Positions 48,567 to 57,957 of a stretch of DNA of 64,000 bases are shown one piece after another. Under the pieces are notes generated by a model. It saw only the letters and a list, made by a program, of their open reading frames with translations, had not been told where the DNA came from and searched no databases. How positions within the stretch are numbered: position 1 is the stretch's first letter; every line of letters starts with the position of its first letter. The DNA comes from Nakamurella sp. A5-74 (lineage in GTDB: Bacteria; Actinomycetota; Actinomycetes; Mycobacteriales; Nakamurellaceae), in the NCBI RefSeq assembly GCF_040438885.1, contig NZ_CP159218.1, forward strand, positions 1,488,001 through 1,552,000, given 5' to 3'. The position numbers and the translations under genes are program-made.

Positions 48567-49187
48567 GTGCAGGACCGGGATCGACCGGATGGCGACACTC
48601 CATCTGCACCTCCCGCTGTTGAGCAGACGACTCAGAAGTTCGGGGGTCGGCCGAGCACAGCGGTGGCGGACGGACCGCCCACGACTCAACACGCCGATCG
48701 CTTCGATGCGGCGTTATTGGACCAGCTGCGCGCCGCCCGGAGGTGCCGTGGATGGACCCAGCGCGACCTGGCCGGCAACACGAATGGTCTGGTGTCGAAG
48801 TCTGCGCTGGCGGGGTACGAGTTGGGCCAGCGAACCCTTCGGATGCCGGTGGCCTGGATCCTGGCTCAAGCGCTCGGGGAGAAACTCTCCGCGCTGATCT
48901 CCCGGGCCGAGGTGTCCATCCGGGCCCAGGAGCCGGTGGTCCGGTTGCACGTGCGCCGCGTCCTGAACTCGACCGACCAGAAGATCGCCGTGGTCCGTAC
49001 CTGGTTGCACACCCGGTACCCGCGCGACGTGGCTGCGGCGATCCGGCTGTCCCTGACCGAACAAGCCGTCCAAGCGCTGGCGACACGCATGCAGATCACT
49101 GTGGGGGAATGCCGCGAACGATTGCAGCCGTACATCCGCGGTGATTCTCCGCCGTCCGCGGAGGGGACCGTCCGCAACTCGGCGTGA
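48567..49187 (+). CDS. XRE-type helix-turn-helix regulator
   Basis: About 206 residues from a GTG at 48567 (GTG at 48663 also possible). A helix-turn-helix of the XRE type starts near residue 50 (LLDQLRAARRCRGWTQRDLA, KSALAGYELGQRTLRMPVAW). A C-terminal helical region follows (VRRVLNSTDQKIAVVRTWL, RYPRDVAAAIRLSLTEQAVQ, ATRMQITVGECRERL). The two-part layout recalls BldD-like regulators, but the c-di-GMP signature of BldD (RxD-x8-RxxD) is not evident. It lies 26 bases after the DUF3494 gene and may control it or the nearby dyads. Confidence 0.75.
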   Translation: MQDRDRPDGDTPSAPPAVEQTTQKFGGRPSTAVADGPPTTQHADRFDAALLDQLRAARRCRGWTQRDLAGNTNGLVSKSALAGYELGQRTLRMPVAWILAQALGEKLSALISRAEVSIRAQEPVVRLHVRRVLNSTDQKIAVVRTWLHTRYPRDVAAAIRLSLTEQAVQALATRMQITVGECRERLQPYIRGDSPPSAEGTVRNSA

Positions 49188-49290
49188 TGATCCGGACCCG
49201 GCCGGAGGCGATTCCGGTCGGGTCGGGACGGTCGACAGGCATCTCGCCGAACCGCGAGCGGACCACGGGATCATGCGCCACACTGGGCCG

Positions 49291-49977
49291 GTGAGCATGC
49301 ACGTGGAGTTCTGCGGCGAGTGGACCCAGCTCGAGGAGGAGAACTCGTTCACCATCGGCCGCGGCGGCGATCTGCAGATCGACGACAACCCTTACCTGCA
49401 CCGACATTTCCTGCAGATCGGCTTCCACGACGGACTGTGGTGGCTGTCCAACACCGGATCCCAGCTGTCGGCGACGGTGTCCGACACAGCCGGTTCGGTG
49501 CAGGCCTTCCTGGCACCCGGAGCGCGGCTGCCGCTGGTGTTCGCCGGGACCACGGTGCTGTTCACCGCCGGCCCGACCACCTACGAGCTGACACTGGTCG
49601 GATCCGAGCCCACCTTCGAGAACAGCGACCCGACGGGCACCTCGGGCGGCGACACCACCATCGGCCCGGTGCTGCTGACCGATTCGCAGAAGGCGGTGAT
49701 CGTCGCGCTCGCCGAACCATTGCTGCGCCGCGACGGCACCGGCACGAGCGCCATCCCTTCGTCCAAGGTTGCGGCGGCCCGGCTGGGCTGGGAGATGACC
49801 AGGTTCAACCGCAAGCTCGACAACGTCTGCGACAAGCTCGACCGACGCGGCATCCGCGGCCTGCGCGGCGGGCCTGGGCAGCTGGCGACGAACCGGCGGG
49901 CCCGCCTGGTCGAGCACGCGATCGCCTCCCGGTTGGTGACCCCGGAGGATCTGAGCCTGCTGGAGCTCTCGCTCTGA
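49291..49977 (+). CDS. small FHA-like protein of the surface cluster
   Basis: A 228-residue cytoplasmic protein starting VSMHVEFCGEW (GTG 49291; ATG at 49273 and 49297 are alternatives). The N-terminal 95 residues form an FHA-like domain with FTIGRGGDLQIDDNPYLHRHFLQI and WWLSNTGSQL; the canonical SxxH is LHRHF-like, so phosphopeptide binding is not certain. The C-terminal part (LLTDSQKAVIVALAEPLLRR, SKVAAARLGWEMTRFNRKLD) looks like a winged-helix DNA-binding region. Such a protein accompanies the giant FN3 gene in related clusters as I recall. The function is unknown. Confidence 0.78.
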   Translation: MSMHVEFCGEWTQLEEENSFTIGRGGDLQIDDNPYLHRHFLQIGFHDGLWWLSNTGSQLSATVSDTAGSVQAFLAPGARLPLVFAGTTVLFTAGPTTYELTLVGSEPTFENSDPTGTSGGDTTIGPVLLTDSQKAVIVALAEPLLRRDGTGTSAIPSSKVAAARLGWEMTRFNRKLDNVCDKLDRRGIRGLRGGPGQLATNRRARLVEHAIASRLVTPEDLSLLELSL

Positions 49978-50046
49978 CCTCGCCCGGAAGCGTGAGCTGC
50001 GCCGCTGGATACCCCGATTCCGGAGCCTGAGCAGGGCGTTTGTGGG

Positions 50047-53000
50047 ATGGTTGCAGCGTCGGAAATCATTGCCGCCACCGCTGCTCGCGGCGGTGCCAGA
50101 GCTCCAGGATCGAGGGTCAGCACGGTGTCCGGTCGCGCCTCACGATTGACCGTGACGGTCGCCGCCACCGTGGCCCTCGTGCTGGCGGTCGGCGTGGTGA
50201 CCTGGTTCGCGGTCCGCAGCCCCGGATATGCCACTGCGGCCGTGCAGACCACCCAACGCGCCGCCTGGGTCTCCAGCGATCGCGATCTGATGGTCGGGCT
50301 GCTCAACCGCCAGACGGATCAGGTGCAGTCGCCCGCCTACCTCGACACCGCCGGCGGAGAGCTGCTCCAGCAGGACGATGCAGTCGTCGTGGTCGATCAC
50401 CAGCAACACTCGTTGCGCAAGCTCGACCCGACGGACGTGGTGTTCTCGGCGAAGCTCACGATCCCGGCCCAGGCGGACGTGGCGATCTCCACCACGACCA
50501 TCGCCATCAGCGACCTGGCCACCGGCCGGATCTGGACCATCCCGCAGGACGGCTTCGACGGCGGTGATCTGGCCGACGGCGACGCGGCGGCGACCGCAGC
50601 GCCGGATGCGCTGGTGACCGTCATCGGGACCCGCGTCATCGCCGCCGCGCCGGGCTCGCCGACCGTCACCGTGATCGACACCGACTCCGGCGCCCCCCGC
50701 ACCTCGACCGTGCAGGTGCCCGGCGGCCCGCTGTCCGCCCTCGGCACCGGGGTGGAAGCGTTGCAGACGTCGCCGATCCAGCTCAGCTCCGTGGGCGGCG
50801 TCCCGGTCATCCTGGACCGGACGGCACACCGACTCGTCGTGCTCGCCGCCGATGGCGCCCGGTCGATCGACCTCGGCGCCGACACCGGGAATGCCCGGCT
50901 GCAGCAGCCGGGTCCGGCCGCCTCGACCGCGCTGGTCGCCACCGGCACCGCCCTGCTGTCGGTCGCGCTGTCGTCGGGGGCGATCGACACCCAGCAGGTC
51001 ACCGGAACCACCTCGGCCGCTGATCCGGTGCGGGTGGGCAACTGCGTCCATGCCGCCTGGGCGGGCGCCACCCCGACCTATCTCACGCGCTGCGACGGCG
51101 GACCACCGAGCAGCCGGCCGATCAGCTCGCTCGGCGCCGACAGCGCGTTGGTGTTCCGGGTGAACCGGGAGACCGTGGTGCTCAACGACGTCACCAGCGG
51201 CAACTCGTGGGTGCTCGACGACACCATGACGCTGGTCAACAACTGGGACCAGATCCGTTCCAGCCCTGCCGATCTGGCCGATTCCGAGACCGGCACCCAG
51301 GGCAGCGCCAACAAGCTGACCGCCGCCCAACAGCCGTGCACCGACAAACCCATCGCCCCGGCCGCCAAGGACGACAAGTACGGCGCGCGACCCGGCCACC
51401 CACGCGTCCTGCAGGTGCTGGACAACGACCAGACGTCCACCTGTTCGGTTCCCCTCATCACCTCGATCCGACAGCCTGATGTCGATGGGGTGCAGGCTCA
51501 GGTGGTCGACGGTGGATCGGCGATCCAGGTGATCTTGCCCGCCACCCGAACCACCCCGGTGACGGTGGGCTACACCATCTCGGACGGGCTGTCCGGCTCG
51601 TCGGATGCCGCCGTCACCATCACACCGGTCACGGCGGTGCGTCCGGCCAAGCCGACGAAGGTGCGTGAGTCGACCGCGGCGATGACCGTCCGCGGGACGA
51701 TCGCCCATCGGGTGCTCGGCGACTGGGACTCGCCCAGCGGCGATCCGCTGTTCCTGGTCGGCGCCCGCAGCAGCGTGCCGTCCGATCGGGTGTCCTACTC
51801 GGCGGACGGCACCATCACCCTGGTCGACTCGGGGGCGACGGGGGCGAGCAAGAAGGCCGTCACCTACCAGGTCTCCGACGGGGTCAACACCGTGGAGGGG
51901 ACGCTGAGCGTCGAGGTGGTCGACGAGGCGGATGCCTCCCCGGTCGCCGGCCCGGTGCACGCATCCGGTGCGGTCGGCGAGCAGCTCGTCGTCGACCCGC
52001 TGCGATCGGTGCTGTGGCCGGGCCAGGACGAGCTCGGGCTGGCCAAGGTGACCCCGAAGAAGGGCACCAGCGGTCTGGCCGTCACCCCGGACACCACGAA
52101 CGGCACGGTCACCGTTGTCGGCGCCCGGCCGGGGTCCTACTACCTCGACTACCAGGTCGCCGTGGGCGACAAGAGCTCCACCGGGGTGATCCGGATCGAT
52201 GTCGCCGCTGCCGACGCGCAGCGGGCGCCGATCGCCATGACCGACGTGACGTACCTGCCACAGGGCGGCCAGTCGCTGGTCGACCTGACCGCGAACGATC
52301 TCGCGTCTTCCGGCGGAATCGTTGCGGTGCAAGACATCTCAGTCCCAGCGGGGAGCGGGATAGTGGCTCGACTCACCGACATGCACCTGGTGCAGCTCTC
52401 CGCCCGTCGAGCATTGCCCGCCACCGGGGTGTGGATCTCGTATGCGGCGTCGGCCGGCGGTGGTCCGGCCACCGGATGGCTGCACGTGGTCCCCGTGCCG
52501 CGGCCCGCAGAACCGCTGTCGCCCACCGCTGATTCCATCGCTGTGTCGGTACGGGCAGGCGACGCCGTCACCGTCCCGATCCATGCGCACGCCGTGGATC
52601 CGGGTGGCGACGCGATCGTGCCGGTCGCCTTCCCCGAGGACGCGATCGGCGCGGGTGAGGGTCTGCTGTTCGTCACCGACGAGTCGCTGCGGTACCAGGC
52701 ACCGAGCACCGGCGCGGTCGCCGAGGGCCGCACCCTGCGGACCCAGTACACCGTGCGCAACACGTTCGGGAAGTCTGCCTCCGCGAACCTGACGATCACC
52801 GTAGTACCGCGCGGGGAGAACCGGCCGCCGCGCACTCCTCCGACGGTGCAGGCCAGGGTCTTCGTCGGTGGCAGCGTCGACATCCCGGTCCCGCTGACGG
52901 GGGTCGATCCCGACGGTGACTGGGCGATCCTCGGCGGTATCGACGAGCAGCCGCAACGCGGTGCGGCCTCGGTGGCCGGCGCCTCGACGATCCAGTACAC

Positions 53001-56000
53001 GGCTTTCGACGAAGCGGGGACCGACACCCTGCGCTACACCGCTTCCGACCCCTTCGGGGGCACCGTCATCGGCACCGTGCAGGTGCTCGTCGTGCCGCTC
53101 CCGGACTCCGCCGATCCGCCGATCGTGCCCGACCTCGCGGTGACGGTGGCGCCGGGTAGGTCGATCGCGGTCAACGTGCTCGGCGAGGTCACCGACCCCG
53201 GCGGGTTGGCCGTCAGCTTCCCGGCGGAGAACGCCCTGCAGCTGCCCGCGGGCAGCCCGGGGATCACCGTCAGGACCCGCGACGACACGGTGCTGATCAC
53301 CGCAGGCAGCCAGCCGGTGACCGTCCCGATCCAGGTCACCGTCCAGAACGCCCAGCAGCGCACCGGATCCGGGACGCTCACCGTCACCGTCGACCCGCAG
53401 GCGCCGGCCATCCCGCCGACGGCCGACGACGTCCTGGTCACCACCGACATGGTCAACGACGCCCAGGACACGGCGACGATCGATCTGTCCCCGGCGGTCG
53501 CGAATCCGGGTGGCCTGCCGGAGGAACTCGTCGCCGGTGTGCCGGCGCTGTCCAAGGGACGCCTGACGGTGCTGGGCGCGCGGCAGGTGACGGTCGCGGT
53601 GACGACGGTGCGCCAGGTGATCGCCTACCAGGTCTCGACCCCGCAGCAGCTCACGGCTGAGGCGTTCCTCATCGTGCCGTCCCGCAGCGAGCTGGGGATC
53701 GTCGACGTCCCGTCGCCGAACACACCACGGCCGGAGCCGAAGCCGCAGGAGCGCAAGAAGTTCGTCCCGCGGGTGCTGAAGCCACTCGTCGTCGATGCCG
53801 GGCAGACGTACAGCGTCGAAGTCGCCGACCACATCGGCGGCGCCGCGGCCGGACGGACCGTGCAGGTCACCGAGGACGGCGCGGTGCGCGCCTCGGTCGG
53901 CACGCTCAGCCGGCTCGATGCGAACACGCTCAGATGGGTGGTGCCCGAGGACGCCGGCGGTGGGGCATCGTTGACGCTGTCTGTGAGTGACGGCGTGACG
54001 CTGGCCGCGCAGGTGTCGATCCGCGCCACCATCCGTCCGAAGAACCCGGATCCGCCGGTCTTCCAGGGCACCAGCATCGAGGTCGAGGCGGGCGCCTCCG
54101 CGCCACCGGTGAAGCTGCTGCCGCTGGTCACGTACGACCCCGACAAGAAGAACCAGCTGACCTTCTCCTCGGTCAACGGCGGCGCCAACGGCATCACCGC
54201 TGTCGTCCGGGACGGGGCACTGGTGGTGTCCGCTGCTGTCGACACCCCCAAGGGCACCACCACGACGTTCTCGATGACCGTCACGGACGGGATCAACCCG
54301 CAGGCCGCCGCCAGGTTCCCGGTCACCGTCACCGGCTCCGACAAACCGTTGGCCACCCTCGCAGCGAAGCGGCTCGACGCGGCCGCCGGACAGCAGGTGC
54401 AGACCAACGTGCTCGGCGGCGCCTCGAACCCGTTCCCCGAGCCGCTCACACTCACCGCCGTCGGTGACGGCGACAACTACGCAACGAGCTTCGACGCGAA
54501 CGGCGTCGTGCGGATCACCCCGGCGGCGGACTTCTCCGGCACGTTGGCGATCCCGCTGACGGTGCAGGACGTCACCGCCGACCCGGACCGCCAGGTCGCC
54601 GGGACGTTGACCGTCGTCGTGCGGGGTAAGCCGGACGCGCCGGGGGCCCCGGCCCAGCTGTCCGTCGACGACGGCACCGCAGTGATCCAGTGGGGGGTCC
54701 CGGACGACAACGGATCGGCCGTCACCTCGTACCTGGTGCGCGGATCCGGTGGGTTCCAGCAGGAGTGTCCGCGGTCGCCGTGTCGCCTGGAAAGGTTGCG
54801 CAACAACGTCTCCTACGTCTTCACGATCGTCGCGCGCAACGACGTCGGTGAGTCCGCAGCGTCCGCCGGATCGGCGCCGGTGCGGCCCGACACCGCGCCC
54901 AGCGCGCCGGGGACGCCGAAGCTCGCCTACGGCGACTCGACCATGGTCGCCAGCTGGCCCGCTTCCTCCAGCTCGGGATCGCCGATCACGAAGTACGAGG
55001 TGCAGATCTCGCCGGGCAGGAGCGTCACGGTCGGGGCCGACACCCGCTCGCACCGCTTCGACGGGCTGCAGAACGGCACCACCTACACCGTGCGGGTCCG
55101 GGCTCTCAACAATTCCGGCAGCCCCAGTGACTTCTCGCCGCAGGCCTCCGAGACGCCGGCCGGCAAGCCAGGGGTGCCGCGCGATCTGCAGATCACCGCC
55201 GCCAGGGCCTCGGGTGACCGCGGGCAGATCGACGTCACCTGGCGGCAGGCGGCGGGCAACGGCGACGACCCGTCCTACATCGTCAGCTGGCGGGCCGGCG
55301 GCGACACGAAGACGATGGAACGTCCGGTCGGCGCGACCGCGGCCGCGATCCCCGGGGTCGTGCTGGGGCAGGAGTACTCGATCCAGGTCTATGCGGTGAA
55401 CAAGGTCGGGCGCTCCGCACTCTCCGACCCGAGGACAGTCGTCCCCTACACCCCACCGACCCGGGTGACCGACCTGGCCGCCACCGCCACCGGCGCCGAC
55501 AACGAGGTGAAGCTGACCTGGTCGGCGCCCGCGGACAACGGCCGGGCGATCGTGAAGTACCAGTACACCGCCACGCCGCAGGGCGGGGGAGCGAACTGGC
55601 GGGACACCCCGGGGGCCGGCACCACGTTCAACCCGCCCGGGCTGACCAATGGCACGAACTACACCTTTCAGGTGCGGGCCTGCTCGGACACCGGCCAGGG
55701 GGTCACCTGCAGCGCGGACTCCGAGGGGCGCGGAGCGCGGCCCTACGGGCCGCCGCGGGCGGTGACCGCATTGGCCGCCCACCCGAAGGAACCCGGACCG
55801 GGCAAGGTCACCCTGTCCTGGCAACGCCCGACGGACACCGGCGGCCAATCGATCTCCGGCTACGACTACCGGGTCGACGGCGGGGCGTGGACCGACAACG
55901 GTGCGGCGCGCACGAAGACCGTCGAAGCGCTGAGCAACGGTCAGAACCACACGTTCACCGTGCGCGCCAAGAACGAGGCAGGCCAGACCGGCGCCGAGGC

Positions 56001-56943
56001 GTCGGTCCAGGCAATTCCCTACGACGTGCCGGGCGCTCCGACGGGTCTGTCAGCTGCCACCCCGAGCCCGGACAGCGTGACGTTGACCTGGAACGACGGG
56101 GCGAACGGCGGCCGGGACATCTCCAGCTGGGAGGTGCAGATCGACCAGGGCGGCTGGGCGCCGATCACCCACGGCCAGAACATCGCGACACCCGACCACA
56201 CGGCGGACCATCTCTATCGGGTGCGGGCCGTGAATGAGCGGGGACCTGGCGGGAACTCCAACGATGTCGGGGCCCACTCCTGGGGGCCGGTGGGGCAGGT
56301 GCAGAACATCCGCCGGGCCGGCGGCTCCCAGAACACCGTGGACTTCGCCTGGGATCCGCCGCCCAGCAACGGGATCGACGGCTGGACGTACAGCGTCAAC
56401 AACGGTGCCCCGCAGGCCGCGACGACCTTCACGATGCCGTCCGGCTGTGGGGATCCGCAGACAATCACGGTCACACCGGTCGATGGGCAGCAGCACCCTG
56501 GACAGCCGCAGACCGGGCAGGCATCGGCCGATGCCTGCCCACCGCCACCGCCACCGCCACCGCCTCCGCCTCCGCCACCGCCTCCGCCTCCGCCTCCGCC
56601 GCCGCCGCCGCCTCCGCCACCGCCACCGCCACCGCCGCCGCCGCCGCCTCCGCCACCCCCCGAACCGACGCGGCAGGTGAAGATCGTGCGCGATCGCAGC
56701 GCGGTGGGACACACGGGCGGCTCCCCCGGCTCGGTGAAGTGCACTGCCCCGTCGTGCCGGTTCATCGATGTGCAGCTCACCGACTGGCCTGACAACAAGA
56801 TCACCTGCAGCTGGAACGGCGGGAGCTCCGAGGACTACAGCCGCACGGGCAGCGGTCGCATCAACACCCAGTGGTACTACGGCTATCCGGGCAGGAAGGT
56901 GACGGTGACGTGCAACGGGAAGAGCGAGACCATCACCTGGTGA
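50047..56943 (+). CDS. giant Ig-like/FN3 surface protein with polyproline stretch
   Basis: 2298 residues. A signal-anchor helix (LTVTVAATVALVLAVGVVTWFAV, about 35-57) is followed by a propeller-like region (about 60-430), then about 1,100 residues of Ig-like/cadherin-like repeats (segments such as PVTVGYTISDGLSGSSDAAV and TLRYTASDPFGG). Seven FN3 modules run from about 1528 to 2150 (starts such as APGAPAQLSVDDG, PGVPRDLQITAA, RVTDLAATATG). Then 41 prolines in a row and a 90-residue domain with four cysteines (VKCTAPSC, KITCSWNGG, VTVTCNGK). It is anchored at the N-terminus and probably spans the wall. It is the fn3 component of a PFNA-like cluster. Confidence 0.93.
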   Translation: MVAASEIIAATAARGGARAPGSRVSTVSGRASRLTVTVAATVALVLAVGVVTWFAVRSPGYATAAVQTTQRAAWVSSDRDLMVGLLNRQTDQVQSPAYLDTAGGELLQQDDAVVVVDHQQHSLRKLDPTDVVFSAKLTIPAQADVAISTTTIAISDLATGRIWTIPQDGFDGGDLADGDAAATAAPDALVTVIGTRVIAAAPGSPTVTVIDTDSGAPRTSTVQVPGGPLSALGTGVEALQTSPIQLSSVGGVPVILDRTAHRLVVLAADGARSIDLGADTGNARLQQPGPAASTALVATGTALLSVALSSGAIDTQQVTGTTSAADPVRVGNCVHAAWAGATPTYLTRCDGGPPSSRPISSLGADSALVFRVNRETVVLNDVTSGNSWVLDDTMTLVNNWDQIRSSPADLADSETGTQGSANKLTAAQQPCTDKPIAPAAKDDKYGARPGHPRVLQVLDNDQTSTCSVPLITSIRQPDVDGVQAQVVDGGSAIQVILPATRTTPVTVGYTISDGLSGSSDAAVTITPVTAVRPAKPTKVRESTAAMTVRGTIAHRVLGDWDSPSGDPLFLVGARSSVPSDRVSYSADGTITLVDSGATGASKKAVTYQVSDGVNTVEGTLSVEVVDEADASPVAGPVHASGAVGEQLVVDPLRSVLWPGQDELGLAKVTPKKGTSGLAVTPDTTNGTVTVVGARPGSYYLDYQVAVGDKSSTGVIRIDVAAADAQRAPIAMTDVTYLPQGGQSLVDLTANDLASSGGIVAVQDISVPAGSGIVARLTDMHLVQLSARRALPATGVWISYAASAGGGPATGWLHVVPVPRPAEPLSPTADSIAVSVRAGDAVTVPIHAHAVDPGGDAIVPVAFPEDAIGAGEGLLFVTDESLRYQAPSTGAVAEGRTLRTQYTVRNTFGKSASANLTITVVPRGENRPPRTPPTVQARVFVGGSVDIPVPLTGVDPDGDWAILGGIDEQPQRGAASVAGASTIQYTAFDEAGTDTLRYTASDPFGGTVIGTVQVLVVPLPDSADPPIVPDLAVTVAPGRSIAVNVLGEVTDPGGLAVSFPAENALQLPAGSPGITVRTRDDTVLITAGSQPVTVPIQVTVQNAQQRTGSGTLTVTVDPQAPAIPPTADDVLVTTDMVNDAQDTATIDLSPAVANPGGLPEELVAGVPALSKGRLTVLGARQVTVAVTTVRQVIAYQVSTPQQLTAEAFLIVPSRSELGIVDVPSPNTPRPEPKPQERKKFVPRVLKPLVVDAGQTYSVEVADHIGGAAAGRTVQVTEDGAVRASVGTLSRLDANTLRWVVPEDAGGGASLTLSVSDGVTLAAQVSIRATIRPKNPDPPVFQGTSIEVEAGASAPPVKLLPLVTYDPDKKNQLTFSSVNGGANGITAVVRDGALVVSAAVDTPKGTTTTFSMTVTDGINPQAAARFPVTVTGSDKPLATLAAKRLDAAAGQQVQTNVLGGASNPFPEPLTLTAVGDGDNYATSFDANGVVRITPAADFSGTLAIPLTVQDVTADPDRQVAGTLTVVVRGKPDAPGAPAQLSVDDGTAVIQWGVPDDNGSAVTSYLVRGSGGFQQECPRSPCRLERLRNNVSYVFTIVARNDVGESAASAGSAPVRPDTAPSAPGTPKLAYGDSTMVASWPASSSSGSPITKYEVQISPGRSVTVGADTRSHRFDGLQNGTTYTVRVRALNNSGSPSDFSPQASETPAGKPGVPRDLQITAARASGDRGQIDVTWRQAAGNGDDPSYIVSWRAGGDTKTMERPVGATAAAIPGVVLGQEYSIQVYAVNKVGRSALSDPRTVVPYTPPTRVTDLAATATGADNEVKLTWSAPADNGRAIVKYQYTATPQGGGANWRDTPGAGTTFNPPGLTNGTNYTFQVRACSDTGQGVTCSADSEGRGARPYGPPRAVTALAAHPKEPGPGKVTLSWQRPTDTGGQSISGYDYRVDGGAWTDNGAARTKTVEALSNGQNHTFTVRAKNEAGQTGAEASVQAIPYDVPGAPTGLSAATPSPDSVTLTWNDGANGGRDISSWEVQIDQGGWAPITHGQNIATPDHTADHLYRVRAVNERGPGGNSNDVGAHSWGPVGQVQNIRRAGGSQNTVDFAWDPPPSNGIDGWTYSVNNGAPQAATTFTMPSGCGDPQTITVTPVDGQQHPGQPQTGQASADACPPPPPPPPPPPPPPPPPPPPPPPPPPPPPPPPPPPPPPPPPEPTRQVKIVRDRSAVGHTGGSPGSVKCTAPSCRFIDVQLTDWPDNKITCSWNGGSSEDYSRTGSGRINTQWYYGYPGRKVTVTCNGKSETITW
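56539..56661 (+). repeat. 41 consecutive proline codons
   Basis: Runs of ccaccg, cctccg and ccgccg encode 41 prolines without interruption. It should form a stiff polyproline II rod of roughly 12 nm (about 0.3 nm per residue) between the FN3 array and the C-terminal domain. Long proline runs stall ribosomes without EF-P. Confidence 0.97.
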
Positions 56944-56977
56944 AGGTGCTTTCCCTCTACAGAAGGAATCCGAACTC

Positions 56978-57946
56978 ATGACCATGACCCCCGACCACGC
57001 GCAGTGGTTCGCGCAGACGTTCTCCTCGTTGGTGGGCAACGTCGGCCAGGTGGTGCTCGGCAAGCCGCGGACGATCTCGTTGGCGGTGACCTGCCTGCTG
57101 TCGGAGGGACACCTGCTGCTGGAGGACTTCCCGGGCACCGGCAAGACGTCGCTGGCAAAAGCCTTGGCGGGCACGGTGCAGGGCAAGTCGTCGCGGATCC
57201 AGTTCACCCCGGATCTGCTGCCCTCGGATGTGACCGGGGTGACGATCTGGGACCAGAAGAGAAATGAGTTCGAGTTCCACCAGGGCCCGATCTTCGCGCA
57301 GATCGTGTTGGCGGACGAGATCAACCGGGCCTCACCGAAGACGCAGTCCGCGCTGCTGGAGGTGATGGAGGAATCCAAGGTCACCGTCGACGGGGTGTCG
57401 CACGCGGTGGGCAACCCGTTCATGGTGATCGCGACGCAGAACCCGATCGAGCAGGCGGGCACGTACCGGTTGCCGGAAGCGCAGCTGGACCGGTTCCTGA
57501 TGAAGACGTCGCTGGGGTACCCGGATCATGCTGCGACGGTGGAGATCCTGGCGGGTGCGGGAACGAAGGCGCACCAACGGACGGTGGCGCCGAAGATCAC
57601 CCCGGCTGCCGTGGTGGACATGGCGGAGTTGGCGGCGACGGTACACACCGATCCCGCCGTGCTCGATTACGTGGTGCGGATCGCGGAGGCGTCCCGGCAG
57701 GCTCCGGAGACGACCGTGGGAGTGTCGGTTCGCGGCTGTCTGGCACTGGTACGGGCGTCGCGGACCTGGGCGGCGGCGCACGGGCGGCACTACGTGATCC
57801 CGGACGACGTGAAGGATCTGGCGGAACCCGTGCTGGCGCACCGGATCATGTTGGACGCGGAGGCGGAGTTCGCCGGGACGACGGTGGCCTCGGTGGTCCA
57901 CCGCATCCTGGGCGACATCACCCCGCCGCAGCAACGCGGCGCCTGA
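56978..57946 (+). CDS. MoxR-family AAA+ ATPase
   Basis: A 322-residue ATPase. Walker A is in DFPGTGKTSLAKAL, Walker B in IVLADEINRASPKTQSALLE, sensor 1 in ATQNPIEQAGTYRLPEAQLDRF, and the C-terminal lid includes TVGVSVRGCLALVRASR (arginine of sensor 2). MoxR proteins act as chaperones for partner assembly, usually with the vWA or DUF58 protein encoded next to them. The ATG at 56978 follows agaagga at 56960-56966. It lies 34 bases downstream of the giant protein gene and 11 bases before the DUF58 gene. Confidence 0.95.
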   Translation: MTMTPDHAQWFAQTFSSLVGNVGQVVLGKPRTISLAVTCLLSEGHLLLEDFPGTGKTSLAKALAGTVQGKSSRIQFTPDLLPSDVTGVTIWDQKRNEFEFHQGPIFAQIVLADEINRASPKTQSALLEVMEESKVTVDGVSHAVGNPFMVIATQNPIEQAGTYRLPEAQLDRFLMKTSLGYPDHAATVEILAGAGTKAHQRTVAPKITPAAVVDMAELAATVHTDPAVLDYVVRIAEASRQAPETTVGVSVRGCLALVRASRTWAAAHGRHYVIPDDVKDLAEPVLAHRIMLDAEAEFAGTTVASVVHRILGDITPPQQRGA

Positions 57947-57957
57947 GGCGCAGCTCG

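Noticed and set aside
47584-49086. Minus-strand 500-codon frame across the Thr/Pro stalk
   Set aside because: An artefact of the TTP repeat, which keeps every frame open; composition is Arg/Gly-rich without any fold signal.
56214-56804. Minus-strand glycine-rich frame resembling a PE_PGRS-like protein
   Set aside because: It is the complement of the 41-proline run and flanking coding sequence; no PE domain.
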